From assembly GCF_963259705.1 (NCBI RefSeq), contig NC_081844.1, forward strand, positions 24,754,294-24,818,293: a DNA stretch of 64,000 bases. Direction: 5' to 3'. Position 1 is the first letter of the stretch, and the number at the start of each line of letters is the position of its first letter. Under the pieces are notes generated by a model. The model saw only the letters and a list, made by a program, of their open reading frames with translations, ran no database searches and had not been told where the DNA came from. Source of the DNA: Myotis daubentonii. Its lineage: Eukaryota; Chordata; Mammalia; Chiroptera; Vespertilionidae. The position numbers were made by a program, and so were the translations under genes. Shown piece by piece: positions 9,716 to 21,762 of this stretch.

Positions 9716-10305
9716 GAAAGCTTTTCAAAGTCTCTTGACAGAATTCCAAACAAAACCCCATCTCTTATCAGTTTGAGCTTTAAGCACATCAGTAAACTCC
9801 TTTTGGCCCCATTTCTGCAGTGGGGAAGAGAGTTCATAATAGTACGACATCATAGAATGGACTTTTCTAAAAATTAAACCAGACAATTCCTATAAAATGC
9901 TAAGCTCAGGTCATGTAGTATAAAAATATCTAATATCTAAATGTAATTCATAAATAATTTATGAGGCACTCAATAATAGCTCTTAACTTGTGATATTAAG
10001 TATAAAGTCCCCAGTTATTTTGACAAATGTGTCAGGAAGCTAAACAGGGAGGTACACAGTATTGCATATCAAAGAAATGTGGTTCTGCCTGGTTGAGGAG
10101 GAGAATAGCAATTTTCCAGAGATATAAGGTCTGTGTCCCACCCCAAAGCAGACTTTGAAGAAAACATGAAATCAGGAATGGGTAAGGTTAGACCTCTGGA
10201 AAGCAGGTGAGCTGAAGAGAAGGAGTCATAAGAACAGCTCACTTGACTTCCAACCTGGTCTCGTGGGATGAGAGAATCATTAGGAAAAATTTCCTTTTTG
10301 CTTAT
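9716..10305. other. spacer before promoter module 1
   Basis: No gene seen. The sequence is paralogous to 58141-58735 and, more distantly, to 12640-13255 and 31740-32155, all containing a variant of ACTTGTGATATTAAGTATAAA. Confidence 0.6.
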
Positions 10306-10610
10306 TCCAGAGGCCCAGAGGGAAATCACGTGCTTAGAGGTTGGAATAACACAAGGGGAATGTGCCTGATGGTCAGGTATAGAGAGAGCTGTAACTATCT
10401 TCCCTGTGCAGTCTCCAGCTGTACAACTCTGGGGGGCAGGACATGGTTCTGCTTTTGATTCCCAAGCTTGCTCAGAAATTGATGCTTCACTCCTTCCTGC
10501 TGTCTCCTGTGGGGCAGAGCTTCAGTCTCATCATCAACCATCCAGGGAGCCATTCAGACTTCCACACGGGGACCTTCCTCTCAGAGACCCCATCCATGTG
10601 AGTCTGGGAG
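10306..10610 (+). promoter_or_regulatory. putative OR promoter and 5' noncoding exon, module 1
   Basis: One of six homologous segments. Order: a GGGAAATCACGTGC block (10320), a TATAGAGA tract (10379-10386), CTTCCTGCTGTCTC, TCATCATCAACCATCC, then CATCCAT|GTGAGTC with a splice-donor-like GT at 10598. The -1 base here is T rather than G, so this donor is weaker than those in modules 3-5. OR genes typically have noncoding exons a few kb upstream; this fits, but no transcript evidence is available here. Confidence 0.4.
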
Positions 10611-11639
10611 GCCAGCGGGTACATCATGAGAGTTTCACAGAGAATGGAACTTTAGAACTTTTACTAGAGTCACATAGGAGTCCAAACAGCCTATTTCAGA
10701 GACAAGATATCTTTGTGTCTGTATTCTTGGTTAGTAATCAATTGGTAATTAACTTAGTTAATAGAATAAGAAAGATGTGTGTGTGTTTGAATTTGCACTA
10801 CAAGGACCATAGTTGACAATTAAGTGCTGGGAATGGGAGTCCAGTTGAATAACACTGTGGAATGAGTGAGATGCATAAAATGATTGTAGTAAAATGAAAA
10901 CATATCTGAGATTTATTTTTTGGGAAGAAGGTAATAGAAAATTAGGTAGGAAGAACAGTGCAGTGGAGTGAGAGTGTTTGTATGAAATTTCATAAATGGT
11001 GTGCATTTGAGCATGTTTTGTGTTTATTGGAAAGATCCGACCAGTTAAGGAGTTGGTCCCTTGCAATAGCAATTTGTGAGACATTCATTGCAGTATCTTC
11101 TCTGATGCTGTGTATTCACATGAAAAAAGTATTTAATAAGTCTGAAGAGGAATACTAAATAGTTTCCGTTTGAATTAATTACTTTATTATTGGCAGGGGT
11201 GCATATATTCTTGGATTTGTTACCCATTGACTGTCTCTGTTGGAACAATTGACAGGAATTCCTACCCCACACTCAGCCTCTTCCCTCAGTGGTCTCTACT
11301 TGTAATGAGAAATTCTGGCATGCATTCAGGGAATATAAGTTGAGGACAGACCAACTTCCACGGCACTGATATAGGGGGCTGAGAAAAAAGTCACCATAGT
11401 TATATAGATGGAGAAATAAAGGTCACCCCTTCTACCTTAACTCTTAATGCCACAGAAGCAGCACAGTTTACATTTATGCAGTGAGGCCTTTACTGTACCA
11501 GCAAAAGAGGGAGGGAGATATCTCAAAATCTACTTAAAATTCCTTTTCTACTTCATGCCTGTGTATAACATGAAATGCCCTGACCCAAGGGAAGCTTCTG
11601 TCAAACAAGGTTTATTGAATAAATGTCTGCATTGAATCC
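10611..11639. other. intergenic, duplicated with 59031-60459
   Basis: No gene recognised. The order of blocks (TAATTAACTTAGTTAATA, GAACAATTGACAGGAATTCC, GCCACAGAAGCAGCACAG) is repeated at 59165-60260, where a Helitron interrupts it. The short reading frames here are not conserved in frame between copies. Confidence 0.7.
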
Positions 11640-12170
11640 TGTAGCTGCTGTAAAGTATTCCCACAGTAGTTGCTTAAAACGAACAAACCTATGCTCTTAC
11701 AGGCTGGATGTCAGCAGCTTGAAATGAGTCTCGGTGGCTAATATCAAGGTCCATGCAGGGCTGGGCTCCTTCAGGCTCAGGGGAGGATCTGTTTCTTTCT
11801 AATGATTGTCCGTGTGGCTGGCTGCCGGCATTGCTTGGCTCACGTTCCTTCCTCCATCTTCAAGCCAGCTGGGTAGCATTTTCAAAATCTTTCTGAGACC
11901 AAATCTTTTGTCTCTCTCTCTTCAACATTAACAGAACCACTGTGCTTACCTTAGTCCCACCTGGATGAGCCTGGCTCATCCTCTATCTTAAAGTTAGCTG
12001 ATTAACAAGCCTGTTCCATCTGCTACCCCAATCCTCCCCTTTTCATGAAAATATCATATTCAAAATTACTGGAGTATGATGTGGACATCTTCTGGAGACC
12101 CTTAATCTGACTGCTACAAAATCCTTTTCAGAAATGCATTGTTTTGTATCACTGAAGGGTCCGTGTACAT
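11640..12170 (+). mobile_element. MaLR-like LTR remnant
   Basis: Begins AGCTGCTGTAAAGTATTCCC and includes CTTCCTCCATCTTCAAGCCAG and TGTGGACATCTTCTGGAG, typical of an old MaLR-type LTR. A paralogous copy is at 60460-60970. No coding content. Confidence 0.55.
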
Positions 12171-12289
12171 AAGAAACTAACAGTATTTAACACAACTTCT
12201 AGAATAAGTGAATACACTATTCCTTCAAAGTTATACGCAAAGATGATTTTTGTTTCAGACGATCTAGAACCATTTCCGCCTGACTCTGA

Positions 12290-12640
12290 CACAGAGCCAC
12301 AGCCTAGCTACTCACACTGTGGTCCACAGACCAGGAGCACCTGCAGCATCAACACCACCTGGGAGCTTGTCAGAAATGCAGTGCCTGGACTCAGTTAAGA
12401 CAAATCAGAATCTGAATTTTCACTATGAACTTTGGTGACTTATATGCACTATGAAGTGGAGAGGTGCTGGCCTAGAACAGGTGTCACTGCTAATATTGGG
12501 GACAGAATAATAATTCCATGTGTGGGTGCTTTCCTGTGGATCATAGGTATTTAGTGTCCTCTATTCAGACATTGCCTAACAGCCCCAGGGAGAACTCATT
12601 TCTGGTTGATAGCGCTGCCCTAGAAGCATCTGACATAATT
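12290..12640. mobile_element. MER5A-like and MER20-like pair
   Basis: ACTGTGGTCCACAGACCAGGAGC..CACCACCTGGGAGCTTGTCAG is clear MER5A. From 12480 a minus-strand MER20 piece follows (TTCAGACATTGCCTAACAGCCCCAGGGAG). This is the second instance of the pair on this side of the window, which shows that the promoter block itself was duplicated. Confidence 0.75.
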
Positions 12641-13255
12641 ATAATGGAGGTCCATCACTTACTCGGATCACTAAACTTCTCCAAGTCCCACTTCTGCAAT
12701 AGAGAATGGAGCTCATAAATGTGATGGAGCTCATAAATGTGCTTTCTCATGGGTAAGTTGCTAATAAAAAATAAATCAGACAGTCCTAGAGGGTGTTAGC
12801 CTCAGTTTACAGTGCATAAAAAGATCTAAATATTTTTTTTTAGAATTAACAATCATTTTTATAATGAGGGACCAAATGACAGTCTTAACTTGTGATGGAA
12901 GTACAAAATTCCTTATTGTTATAGCGAAATGACAGAAAGCCAACAAGTATAGTGACCAACATTTATTGTCTAAAGAATCAGCTCTTCCCTTGTTGAAAAT
13001 GAGAACAGGAATTTTCCAAACCTATCAGGACTGTGTCCCCAACACAAGTCAGTGCTGAAGACAAAGAGGCCTAATGCAGACAGGTTCCTCAACCTCAGAT
13101 TTGGAGGACACACTCAGAGTAGAGATGGGATGCTAGGAGATTAGAGATCTGGATGAGGGGAGAGTTCATGGAGAAGGAGTAAAGGGGGGGAAAAACTGAA
13201 TTCACCTGACTTGTAACCTGGTCTGTTGGAAACAGTGAATCTGGAAAATTTTTCC

Positions 13256-13555
13256 TTTCTGTCCAGAACATTATTTCCCAGAGGAATTGTGTGCTTGGAG
13301 GTACAGGGATTTATAAATAACTCCTCTGCTCCAGTCTCTCAGCTTGTGTAAGCTTAGACTGTAAGCATGGTTATGTTTATTTGTCATTGTTCATTGTTTG
13401 GAGGCCTAATTCTGGCTGGAGACTGATGCTTCACACCTTCCTGCTGTCTTGCCTGTAAACAGAACTTTAATCTCTATCATCAACCATTTGGGGAGGAATT
13501 CAGATGTCCCCACAATGACCTTCCTCTCAGAGATCTAGTCCAGGTGATCCCAATA
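13256..13555 (+). promoter_or_regulatory. putative OR promoter and 5' noncoding exon, module 2 (for the OR at 17491)
   Basis: TTTCCCAGAGGAA (13275), a loose match to an Olf-1/EBF half-palindrome, is followed by a TATA-like TTTATAAATAA at 13310-13320. The common CTTCCTGCTGTCTTG and TCATCAACCATTT blocks follow, then CAG|GTGATC with the donor GT at 13544. It lies about 3.9 kb upstream of the OR start, with the only convincing acceptor immediately before that ATG. The promoter role is inferred. Confidence 0.45.
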
Positions 13556-13814
13556 ACCCACATGACACTGCAGGAGAGGGTCATAGGGAATGGAAGCCAG
13601 GAACATTTACCTGTTGTCACCTGAGAGTCCATTCCACTTAGTCCAGAGGCAAGAGATTGCTGTGTTTGTTTACTTGATTGATCAACGGATTTATTTCAAT
13701 GGCTACATAAGAGTTCATAGGGTAAAGGTTACCCACACTTTTAATGGTCTTTCACACCCTTCATCATTAAATTGCTGCCATATCAATGCTATAAGATGTT
13801 TAAATTATTAATTT

Positions 13815-14080
13815 CAAAATGTGGTTCTGATCAGGGGTGATTTTGCCCCCTATGAAACATTGAGCTCTGTCCAGGGTGATTTGTGACTGTCACACTGGGG
13901 AGGGTGTAAGGAGGCAGGGTGCTCTAAACCAGTGATGCCCAACCTTTTGCACCTCATGGACCATCAGTGGTCCCCGGACCACCAGTTGGCGCGCTGCTCT
14001 AAACAACCTTCATTTCACAGGACAGACATCACCACAGAGAAGGATCTGCCTCAGATCTCAACAGTGCTGAGGCTGAGATA
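13815..14080 (+). mobile_element. MER20-like element, interrupted
   Basis: CTGATCAGGGGTGATTTTGCCCCC and TGACTGTCACACTGGGGAGGG are MER20 text. It continues after the small hAT insertion and matches the uninterrupted copies at 34440-34590 and 42140-42300. Confidence 0.65.
13930..13996 (+). mobile_element. 67-bp hAT MITE with perfect 8-bp target duplication
   Basis: The ends CAGTGATGCCCAACC and GTTGGCGCGCTG are imperfect inverted repeats of hAT type. An exact 8-bp repeat CTCTAAAC flanks the element at 13922-13929 and 13997-14004. Confidence 0.9.
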
Positions 14081-15343
14081 ATCTGAATTAAATAACATCA
14101 TCATTTGTGATATTTATTGCTGGCTTCAGATTGTTCTCTAAAGTTGTAACACTGTATTTTCTGCCAATAAAATTAGAGGACACCCCTTTTGCTACCAATT
14201 GGAAAGTCCCAACCTCAATCAATGTAACTGCTCTTCCAGTTTTTCCCCATCTAATGAGTGCAAAAGCCATTTTTTGTTGTTTTATCAAACTATTACACAG
14301 TTTCAGCAAACTTCATTTCTTAGGTCACCATTTTGATTTACCTATTGTTAATATATGCCCATGTGTTACTTTCCCATTTTTGTATAGCATTTCAAATAGT
14401 TTCTATAGATCATTGTTACTCAATTGACTTCTGTAGGATATTTTTTACCATAATTTTTAAAATTTTATTTCAATAGATTTATTTTCTTACTAGTGAGGTT
14501 TTTTGCTTTATTTGAGATGGTTTTTCCCACTTGTAAATTTTATATGTAGTTTCTGATGTTCATAACAAATGTATTGGTTATTCTTACCCTGAGTGTATAT
14601 TCTCTGATATTGTCAGATGTCTGAGGGTGAGGACCAATTTCATATTCTTTCAGATTCATAGCCATTTATGCCAGCTCTCATGTCACAATTCATTCTTTTT
14701 TCAACTAAATTGATGTGTAACCTACCCATATGGTAAATGTTCATATACAAGAAGACTTAATTCCAGATTAATGAAAAGAACTCTAAGTCAGCACCTTTCC
14801 AGAACATTATACTCTTTAAGCTCTAAGTCTTAACAAATTTGATTGTTAGCCCATACTGATATTAAATTATTGTCATTTTATATCATGTTTCAGTTAGTAT
14901 TTAATCCTCCATTTCATTTTGCTTACTATTGTTGTTTTAAACCTACTCATTTTAACCTGGTTACATGATCTCTTCACCATGGTTTCATTTTATCACTTCA
15001 CAGTTTTTAATTTGTTTCTATGTAAGTGCACATCTAATCACTTACCTTTGTGAAAAATTTATGTGAACAAAGCAGGTGTAATTTCTTCTCTTTTGGGTCA
15101 TGCCATAAAACAACAAAGACATAAAACAATGAAATAAATGTGTTAAAAATAATGTCCTCAGGAAGAAACATATGAAGAAAGCTATTCCGTATAAATAGGT
15201 AGAACTGCCATGGTGTGGGCAGGATCTGTGAAGCATGGTCTGGGGAGGTGTTTGCAGGTTGGATGAAGACCTGAACCAGGAACAGAGTGGTGCACCCCGG
15301 GTGTGTCAAAAAAGAGATGAAAACCCAAAGCCCCCAAATCATG
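14081..15343. other. upstream (intronic) region of the second OR
   Basis: No gene. It is paralogous to 34620-36070 and 42320-43780 (for example GTTGTAACACTGTATTTTCTGCC; TTTGTGAAAAATTTATGTGAACAAA), so it belongs to the OR unit between promoter and coding exon. Confidence 0.7.
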
Positions 15344-15511
15344 CAGGTGATTGGGCATGAAGTCTAAACCACCAGCAGCAGAGCCAGGTAGAAAAGTCAT
15401 GTCCACTGACCTGGAGTTGAGGGCTCTTTACACTTTATGTTTTGAGGAAGAAAGAGGTGCTTTTTTTTTAAGGAATTTACATCGACTACTGATAGCTGTG
15501 GGGTGGCAGGA
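15344..15511 (+). repeat. near-identical direct duplication, copy 1
   Basis: A 168-bp segment starting CAGGTGATTGGGCATGAAGT recurs at 16525-16694. I see one substitution near the end and two extra T in a T run. Paralogous OR units lack it at this position, so copy 1 looks like the inserted one. Confidence 0.9.
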
Positions 15512-15961
15512 TAGAATTGGTGCCATATAAGGAAAGGGAGAAGGGGGCTAACCTCACCCACTATTGGACCACATAAAAACAAATTGGTCAAATGACAATG
15601 GAAAATGTACAGAAAGCAAATCTTTTACTGCATTTATTTGCCAGAACCAAGACTGTTTTCTTCCTCACAGTATCTTGGGGATCACCTGAGCTCATTAAAT
15701 CTCTATTCCTGCTCAACCAATTCATTACCCTCCCCATACTCTCCTATCCATTCATCGAATACATTTCTTTATGTTTTGTTAAATACAGGGCATAAAATGT
15801 CCATCAAATATGGAACCTCAAATTCATATGTCCATGGAAGGCTTAAGAATTGGAATTTCCAGAAACATTTCTACATCTGACAAGTGAAAGATCACTGATT
15901 GGGTCAACTTGTGTTCTATCCATTCCTAGCATCATCAGGATGGCTAGGGCTGAGACAGACA
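15512..15961. other. upstream region of the second OR, no gene
   Basis: Continues the paralogy to 36085-36720 (ACATAAAAACAAATTGGTCAAAT). No conserved reading frame is seen. Confidence 0.6.
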
Positions 15962-15962
15962 T

Positions 15963-15995
15963 GGTGGTGGTGGTGGTGGTGGTGGTGGTGGAGGT

Positions 15996-16043
<48 letters not shown>
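15963..16043 (+). repeat. (TGG)n-(TG)n microsatellite
   Basis: About 37 bp of TGG repeats pass into about 44 bp of uninterrupted TG. The TG tract sits at the same place as those at 36741-36770, 44906-44934 and 52826-52854 in the other OR units. The TGG part is found only here. Confidence 0.95.
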
Positions 16044-16044
<1 letters not shown>

Positions 16045-16524
16045 TTTGTAGATGTGAGCTGTCCTCAGACCAGGGGTAGCTGCACTCATACACTCCAAGG
16101 TGGTTCTTACAATATGGGGCCAGAACTCAATCAAGAGCAAGTACTAAGGAGGGGATCTGTTTCCATTCACTGGACACCTTTGCAACAAGAATAATAGAGC
16201 ATAAGAGGCCGTGGGGATGAGGAAGTCACTGTACCAGAGGTGTCAGCAGTGGCAGAGAGGCCACCTCACGCCTCAACGTGTCTGCCACCACTTCTCATCA
16301 CTCGCCCTCATGCTCATTCACTTTCTAACCTGGCTTCACTTTTTCTGAACATGTGAAAGAAGCACCTTCCTCGGGACCTTTTCACTGGCCAGACCCTCTG
16401 CAGGGCTCACACTTTCCCACATCTACTTATATATCTCTTCCTCTCTTGAGTTAAAAAATTTTGAGGGTCAAAACCTTCTTTTCAAAAACAGGTTTATTGA
16501 GCCAAATGTCAGCCACAAAAGGAC
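16044..16524. other. upstream region of the second OR, no gene
   Basis: Begins with a block homologous to the other units (CTGTCCTCAGACCAGGGGTAGCTGCACTCATACACTCCAAGG) and then diverges. No gene is recognised. Confidence 0.55.
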
Positions 16525-16694
16525 CAGGTGATTGGGCATGAAGTCTAAACCACCAGCAGCAGAGCCAGGTAGAAAAGTCATGTCCACTGACCTGGAGTTG
16601 AGGGCTCTTTACACTTTATGTTTTGAGGAAGAAAGAGGTGCTTTTTTTTTTTAAGGAATTTACATCGACTACTGATAGCTGTGGGGTAGCAGGA
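16525..16694 (+). repeat. near-identical direct duplication, copy 2
   Basis: Partner of 15344-15511, about 1.18 kb downstream in the same orientation. The flanks of the two copies differ, so this is not a tandem repeat array. Confidence 0.9.
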
Positions 16695-17477
16695 GAAGGT
16701 AAAGTGGGCAGTTCTAGGACAGATACCGAGGAAGAAATATTTACTACTTTTAATTGGTTGCAGGCAATAGTCTTGAAAGCTCATGCAGTGAAGATGCAGG
16801 GGCATCTAGTGGTCACTACAAAAGTTGATTCACATTCCAACATACATTCAGGAATGTGAGCAGCCTTTTGTAAGTGGGCCACAGCTTTTAGATGGTTGAC
16901 TACGATAGTTTTTTCTCACACTCTCTAGCTCCAGTGTATTTAATTTAGGACAACTCAGAATGTTCCTCTTTTTCACTTATTTGAAGTCTCTGTTCAAATG
17001 TCACCTTGTTTGCAGATCTACCTACAAACCCATGAAAAACAGAACTCCCTACTCATTCTCTCCTTTAGACATACTTTCCTTCTCTTCATACCACTGCCAC
17101 CATCTAAAGTATTTTATCGCTTTATTGTTCCTTCTACATTCATTCCCTCATTGGATTGTAGAGACTTTTGTTCTTCAGCACCCTATTCTCACAACCTGGA
17201 CAGTGCCTAAACATGGTCAGCACTCAATTTACATTCTTGAGAAACATGAAGAAATTCTCAATAAAACTGTAGAATACATGATCCCCTCAGATCTACAGGT
17301 GATTGGGACAAACACTCCATATCAGGGGGGTCACTGTATATCCCCAACAGGGGACTATATACACAAAATAATAAAATTAATGTCTGGTCTACAAAATATG
17401 AATTGTAGCATTTCAAGTATGTGAGCAATGAAACACTGTGTGAAATTTATTCATGTTATTTTAATATTTCTTGGTAG
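16695..17477. other. upstream (intronic) region ending in a 3' splice site
   Basis: No protein supported; the 154-codon frame at 16960-17424 is not conserved in the other OR units. The region ends in a T-rich tract and TTGGTAG at 17471-17477, a predicted acceptor 13 nt before the ATG at 17491. Confidence 0.6.
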
Positions 17478-17490
17478 TCACCTCCAACAC

Positions 17491-18480
17491 ATGGAACCAG
17501 TGAATCTTACACAAACTTCAAAATTTATTCTTCTGGGATTTTCAGAGAAACCAGAACTTCAACCCCTTATATTTGAGGTTTTTCTCTCCATGTACCTGAT
17601 CACTGTGTTTGGAAACCTGCTCATCATCCTGGCCGTCAGCTCAGACTCCCACCTCCACACGCCCATGTACTTCTTCCTCTCCAACCTGTCGTTGCTAGAC
17701 ATCTGTTTCACTTCCACCATCATCCCGAAGATGCTTGGGAACATCCAGACACAGAGCAAAGTCATCACCTATGCAGGCTGCATCACACAGATGTATTTTT
17801 TCATACTTTTTGCTGGGTTGGATGTTTTCCTGTTGACTGTGATGGCCTATGACCGGTTTGTGGCCATCTGCCACCCCCTGCACTACACGGTCATCATGAA
17901 CCCCCGGCTCTGTGGACTGCTGGTTCTGATATGCTGGATCATGAGTGTCCTGCATTCCTTCCTACATTCCTTAATGGCATTACGACTATCCTTCTGCATG
18001 GACGTGGAAATCCCTCACTTTTTCTGTGAACTCAATCAGTTTATCAAACTTGCCTGTTCTGACACCTTTCTTAATAACATGGTGATGTATTTTACAGCTG
18101 TCCTGCTTGTTGGTGGTCCTTTCGCTGGGATCCTTTACTCATATTCTAGGATAGTGTCCTGCATACATGGAATGTCATCAGCTCAGGGGAAGTATAAAGC
18201 ATTTTCTACCTGTGTGTCTCACCTCTCAATTGTCTCCTTATTTTATGGTACGATCCTAGGAGTGTACCTCAGCTCTGCTGCTACCCACAGCTCACACTCA
18301 GGTGCCATAGCCTCGGTGATGTACACCGTGGTCACACCCATGCTGAATCCCTTCATCTACAGTCTCAGGAACAAAGACATCAAACAGGCTCTGAAAACAT
18401 TCTTTGTGAAGGAAACTACAAACTGGTCAGTTGTCCTAAGACTGCAGATGTGCCCATGTTTGCAGAGTCAGACAGTGTGA
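17491..18480 (+). CDS. olfactory receptor, family 7-like, intact, 329 aa
   Basis: An odorant GPCR that signals through the olfactory G protein in sensory cilia. I start it at MEPVNLTQ, aligned with the paralogs and 13 nt after a splice acceptor; the open frame reaches back to 17428 but that extension lies before the acceptor. Visible features: N-glycosylation site NLT (5-7), TM1 GN (41-42), [10 protein letters not shown] (58-67), Cys97, [21 protein letters not shown] (118-138), [18 protein letters not shown] (236-246), [16 protein letters not shown] (283-298). No stops or frameshifts. The tail runs 22 residues past the usual end (about 301-329, ending CPCLQSQTV) because the family stop is lost. 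Confidence 0.95.
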   Translation: MEPVNLTQTSKFILLGFSEKPELQPLIFEVFLSMYLITVFGNLLIILAVSSDSHLHTPMYFFLSNLSLLDICFTSTIIPKMLGNIQTQSKVITYAGCITQMYFFILFAGLDVFLLTVMAYDRFVAICHPLHYTVIMNPRLCGLLVLICWIMSVLHSFLHSLMALRLSFCMDVEIPHFFCELNQFIKLACSDTFLNNMVMYFTAVLLVGGPFAGILYSYSRIVSCIHGMSSAQGKYKAFSTCVSHLSIVSLFYGTILGVYLSSAATHSSHSGAIASVMYTVVTPMLNPFIYSLRNKDIKQALKTFFVKETTNWSVVLRLQMCPCLQSQTV

Positions 18481-19477
18481 TGGTTGTCAGACTATGGAAG
18501 CAGAACTTGCTCTTTCCTTTTATTTCCTGTAATTTCTATTTCTTTGACCTCATCTTCTCTATTCAATTTATGTAACTAAATTAAGTTCTATGCTCTCTTA
18601 TATATTCAGCAATTATTCTCTTTGTTGTTTTTCTCTTTTCTTAAATTTATTTCCATCATGGATCAGATATATTTGGAAAATTTCATTTACCTAATGAAAC
18701 AATATGGATATTTCTTAAATTACATATATCTTAACAAATATAGATATTTTTTACTAAAATAATCATCCTGAATTGCATATTCCTATGGAAAAAAAAATAC
18801 TCTTAATGACCAAGGCAATTATATACAATTTTAAGAGAGGAAAATCTGAGACTTGTGTTTTTCACTGTTATGACTGACATTTTTTGGTATTTACCATCTT
18901 AACTGCTCTTCCTGATAATGTAGACTCTAACATAAAAGTGTGTTTAATAGCGGGTCCCTGGGTTTTATTCTCCTTGTTAAGATTCTGTGGGGTTTTTTTC
19001 GTTTAGTGTCTCCAAGAGGGACTCTTCAGTGAAAGACAAATTTTAATAAATAGGTTGACTTATTACCACCTTAAAGTCAGAGATGAATTTCAATATAATG
19101 AACCAAATTTTTAAACCACATACTGCATTACTATGAAAATATTTCTTCTTCATGCTGTACATCTATTCATTGGAGTATGGAGGAATGATGCCTATTTGTA
19201 AGGGGGTTTATACGTATAATGGAAAATTGTTTGGTGTTTTCTATGTTTTACTCAATTATCTTTATGCTTCTGTTTGAAAACTTTCAGAGCTGTCTATAAT
19301 GTGGCTCTTTTGATTAAATAATACAGATTCTCCCCTTCTAAAGGTTCCGTAAGCATGAAGGGGATGGTGAATGATCATTATCAGGTGCATCTACTAATTC
19401 TCCCTATTATGCACAAGATTTTATTCATTTTTAACGATTAAAGAATGACTGAAGAGAAAAATGGCATTATCATGAGA
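18481..19477. other. 3' flank of the second OR, no gene
   Basis: AT-rich. It contains the family flank block CTCTTCCTGATAATGTAGACTC (18905), recognisably paralogous to 951-975 and 47155-47185. No AATAAA is found close to the stop. Confidence 0.65.
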
Positions 19478-20621
19478 TTTTTTTTTTCATTTAAAAAAAA
19501 CTTTATTGTTGAAGTATTACATATGTCCCCTTTTATCTCCAGTTGACCCGTTATAGCCTGCCATGGCCCCACCTCCCACCCTGGGACTTCACCACCCTAT
19601 TGTCTATGTCTATGGGTTATGCCTATATGCATACAAGTTCCTTAGTTGATCTCTTTCCACTCACCTACCTTACCTTTGAGATTCAGCAATCTGTTCCATA
19701 CTTCTACATCTCTGTATCTATTTTGTTCATCAGTTAACTTTGTTCATTAGATTCAATTAGATTGTTCATTAGATTGCACATATGAGTTAGATCATGTGAT
19801 ACTTGTCTTTTTCTGACTGGCTTATTTCAGTTAGCATAATACTCTTCAGGTCCCTCCAATGCTGTATCAAAGGGTAAGGGATCCTTCTTTTTCACTGCTG
19901 CATAGTATTCTATGGTGCAAATGTATCACAGCTTTTTATTCACTCATCAACTGATGGGTACTTGGACTGTTTCCAGACCTTAGCTTTTGTAAATTGTACT
20001 GCTATGAACAAACGGGTACATACATTCTTTCTTATTGGTGTTTCTGGTTTCTTAGGGTATATTCCTAGAAGTGAGGTAACTGGGTCAAGTAACAGTTACA
20101 CATTTAATTTTTTAAGGAAACTCCATACTGTTTTCCATAACGGCTGCGCCAGTCTGCATTCCCACCAGTAGTGTACTAGGGTTCGCTTTTCTCCACATCC
20201 TCTGCAGCACTTGTCATTCGTTGATTTACAGATGCCATTCTGACAGGTATGACATGGTACCACATTATCATTTTAATTTGCATCCCGCTGATGATTAGTG
20301 ACTTTGAGCATTTTTTCGTATGTCTCTTGGCCATCTGTATGTCCACTTGGAGAAGGGTCTATTTAGGTCCTTTGCTCATTTTTAAATTGGATCGTTTGTC
20401 TTCCTTTTGTTAGCATGTATGAATCCCTTATATATTTGGATATTAACCGTTTATCAGATGTCTCACTGCCAAATATGTTCTCCCATACAGTGGGCTCCAT
20501 TTTCATTTTGTGATAGTTTCTTTTGCTGTGCAGAAGCTTTTTATTTTGATGTAGTCCCATTTGTTTATTTTCTTCTTAGTTTCCTTTGCCCAGCCTAGGA
20601 GATATATCCGTAATCATATTG

Positions 20622-21050
20622 CTATGAGAGATGTCTGAGATTTTTGCTGCCTATGGTTTCTTCTAAGATTTTTATGGTTTCACATGTTAAATTTAAGTCT
20701 TTTATCCATTTTGAGTTTATTTTTGTGTATGGTTTAAGTTGGTGGTCTAGTGTTATTTTTTGGCATGTAGCTGTCCAATTTTCCCAATAACATTTATTGA
20801 AGAGACTGTCTTGACTCCATTGTATACTCATGCCTCCTTTGTCAAATATTAATTGAGCATAATGGTTTGGGTCAATTTCTGGGTGCTCTGTTCTGTTCCA
20901 TTGATCTATATGTCTGTTCTTGTCCCAGTACCATGCTGTTTTATTACAATGGCTTTGTATTGTAACTTGATATCTGGTACTGTGATCCCTCCAACTTTGG
21001 TCTTCTTTCTTAAGATTGCTGCAGTTATTTGGGGTCTTTTTTGGTTCCAT
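20622..21050 (-). pseudogene. L1 ORF2 C-terminal part (broken)
   Basis: A 142-codon fragment with [32 protein letters not shown] and [14 protein letters not shown], all standard in the L1 ORF2p region after the reverse transcriptase. Further C-terminal pieces continue at 20363-20560 in another frame, showing frameshifts. Confidence 0.9.
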
Positions 21051-21762
21051 ATAAATTTTTGGAGTATTTTTTCTAGGTCTGTGAAATATGCTGTTGGTAT
21101 TTTAATGGGGATTGCATTGAATCTATAAATTGCTTTGGGTAGTATGGAACTTTAATAATTTTTATTCTACCCATCCATGAACACAGTATGTTCTTCCTAT
21201 TATTTATATCTTCCTCTATCTCTTTTTTGTAGTTTTCCAAGTACAAGTGACTTATCCCTTGGTTAAGTTTATTCCTAACTATCTTAATTTTTTTGCTGCT
21301 ACAGTAAATGGGATTGTTTGTTTAGTTTATTTTTCTGACAATTCATTTTTGATATGTAAAAATGCCATGGATTTCTGGGTGTTAATTTTGTATCCTGCTA
21401 CATTGCCAAATTCATTTATTAAATCTTGTTGATTTTGGGTGGTCTTTGGGGTTTTCTATGTACAATATCATGTCATCTGCAAATAATGAGAATTTTACTT
21501 CCCCCTTTCCAGTTTGGATGCCTTTTGTTTTCTTCTTGTCTTATTGCTCTGGCTAGGACTTTCAACATTATGCTGAATAAGAGTAGTAAAGCAGGCATCC
21601 CTGTCTTGTTCCTGTTCTAGAGGAAGTGGTTTTAGTTTCTGTCCATTGAGTATGATGTTGGCTATAGACTTTTCATATATGGCCTTTATTATGTTGAGGT
21701 ATGATCCCTCTATTCCAACTTTGCTGAAAGTTTTTTTTTTCCAGTTATTTTTTCCCCACGAG

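Noticed and set aside
10406..10816. 136-codon frame across promoter module 1
   Set aside because: Not conserved in frame in the five homologous modules, and crosses the predicted splice donor.
16960..17424. 154-codon frame upstream of the second OR
   Set aside because: No similarity to a known family, AT-rich intron-like composition, and interrupted in the homologous units.
17428..17490. Upstream ATG giving the OR at 17491 a 21-residue N-terminal extension
   Set aside because: It lies before the predicted splice acceptor at 17477, and the paralogs start at the MEPxN methionine.
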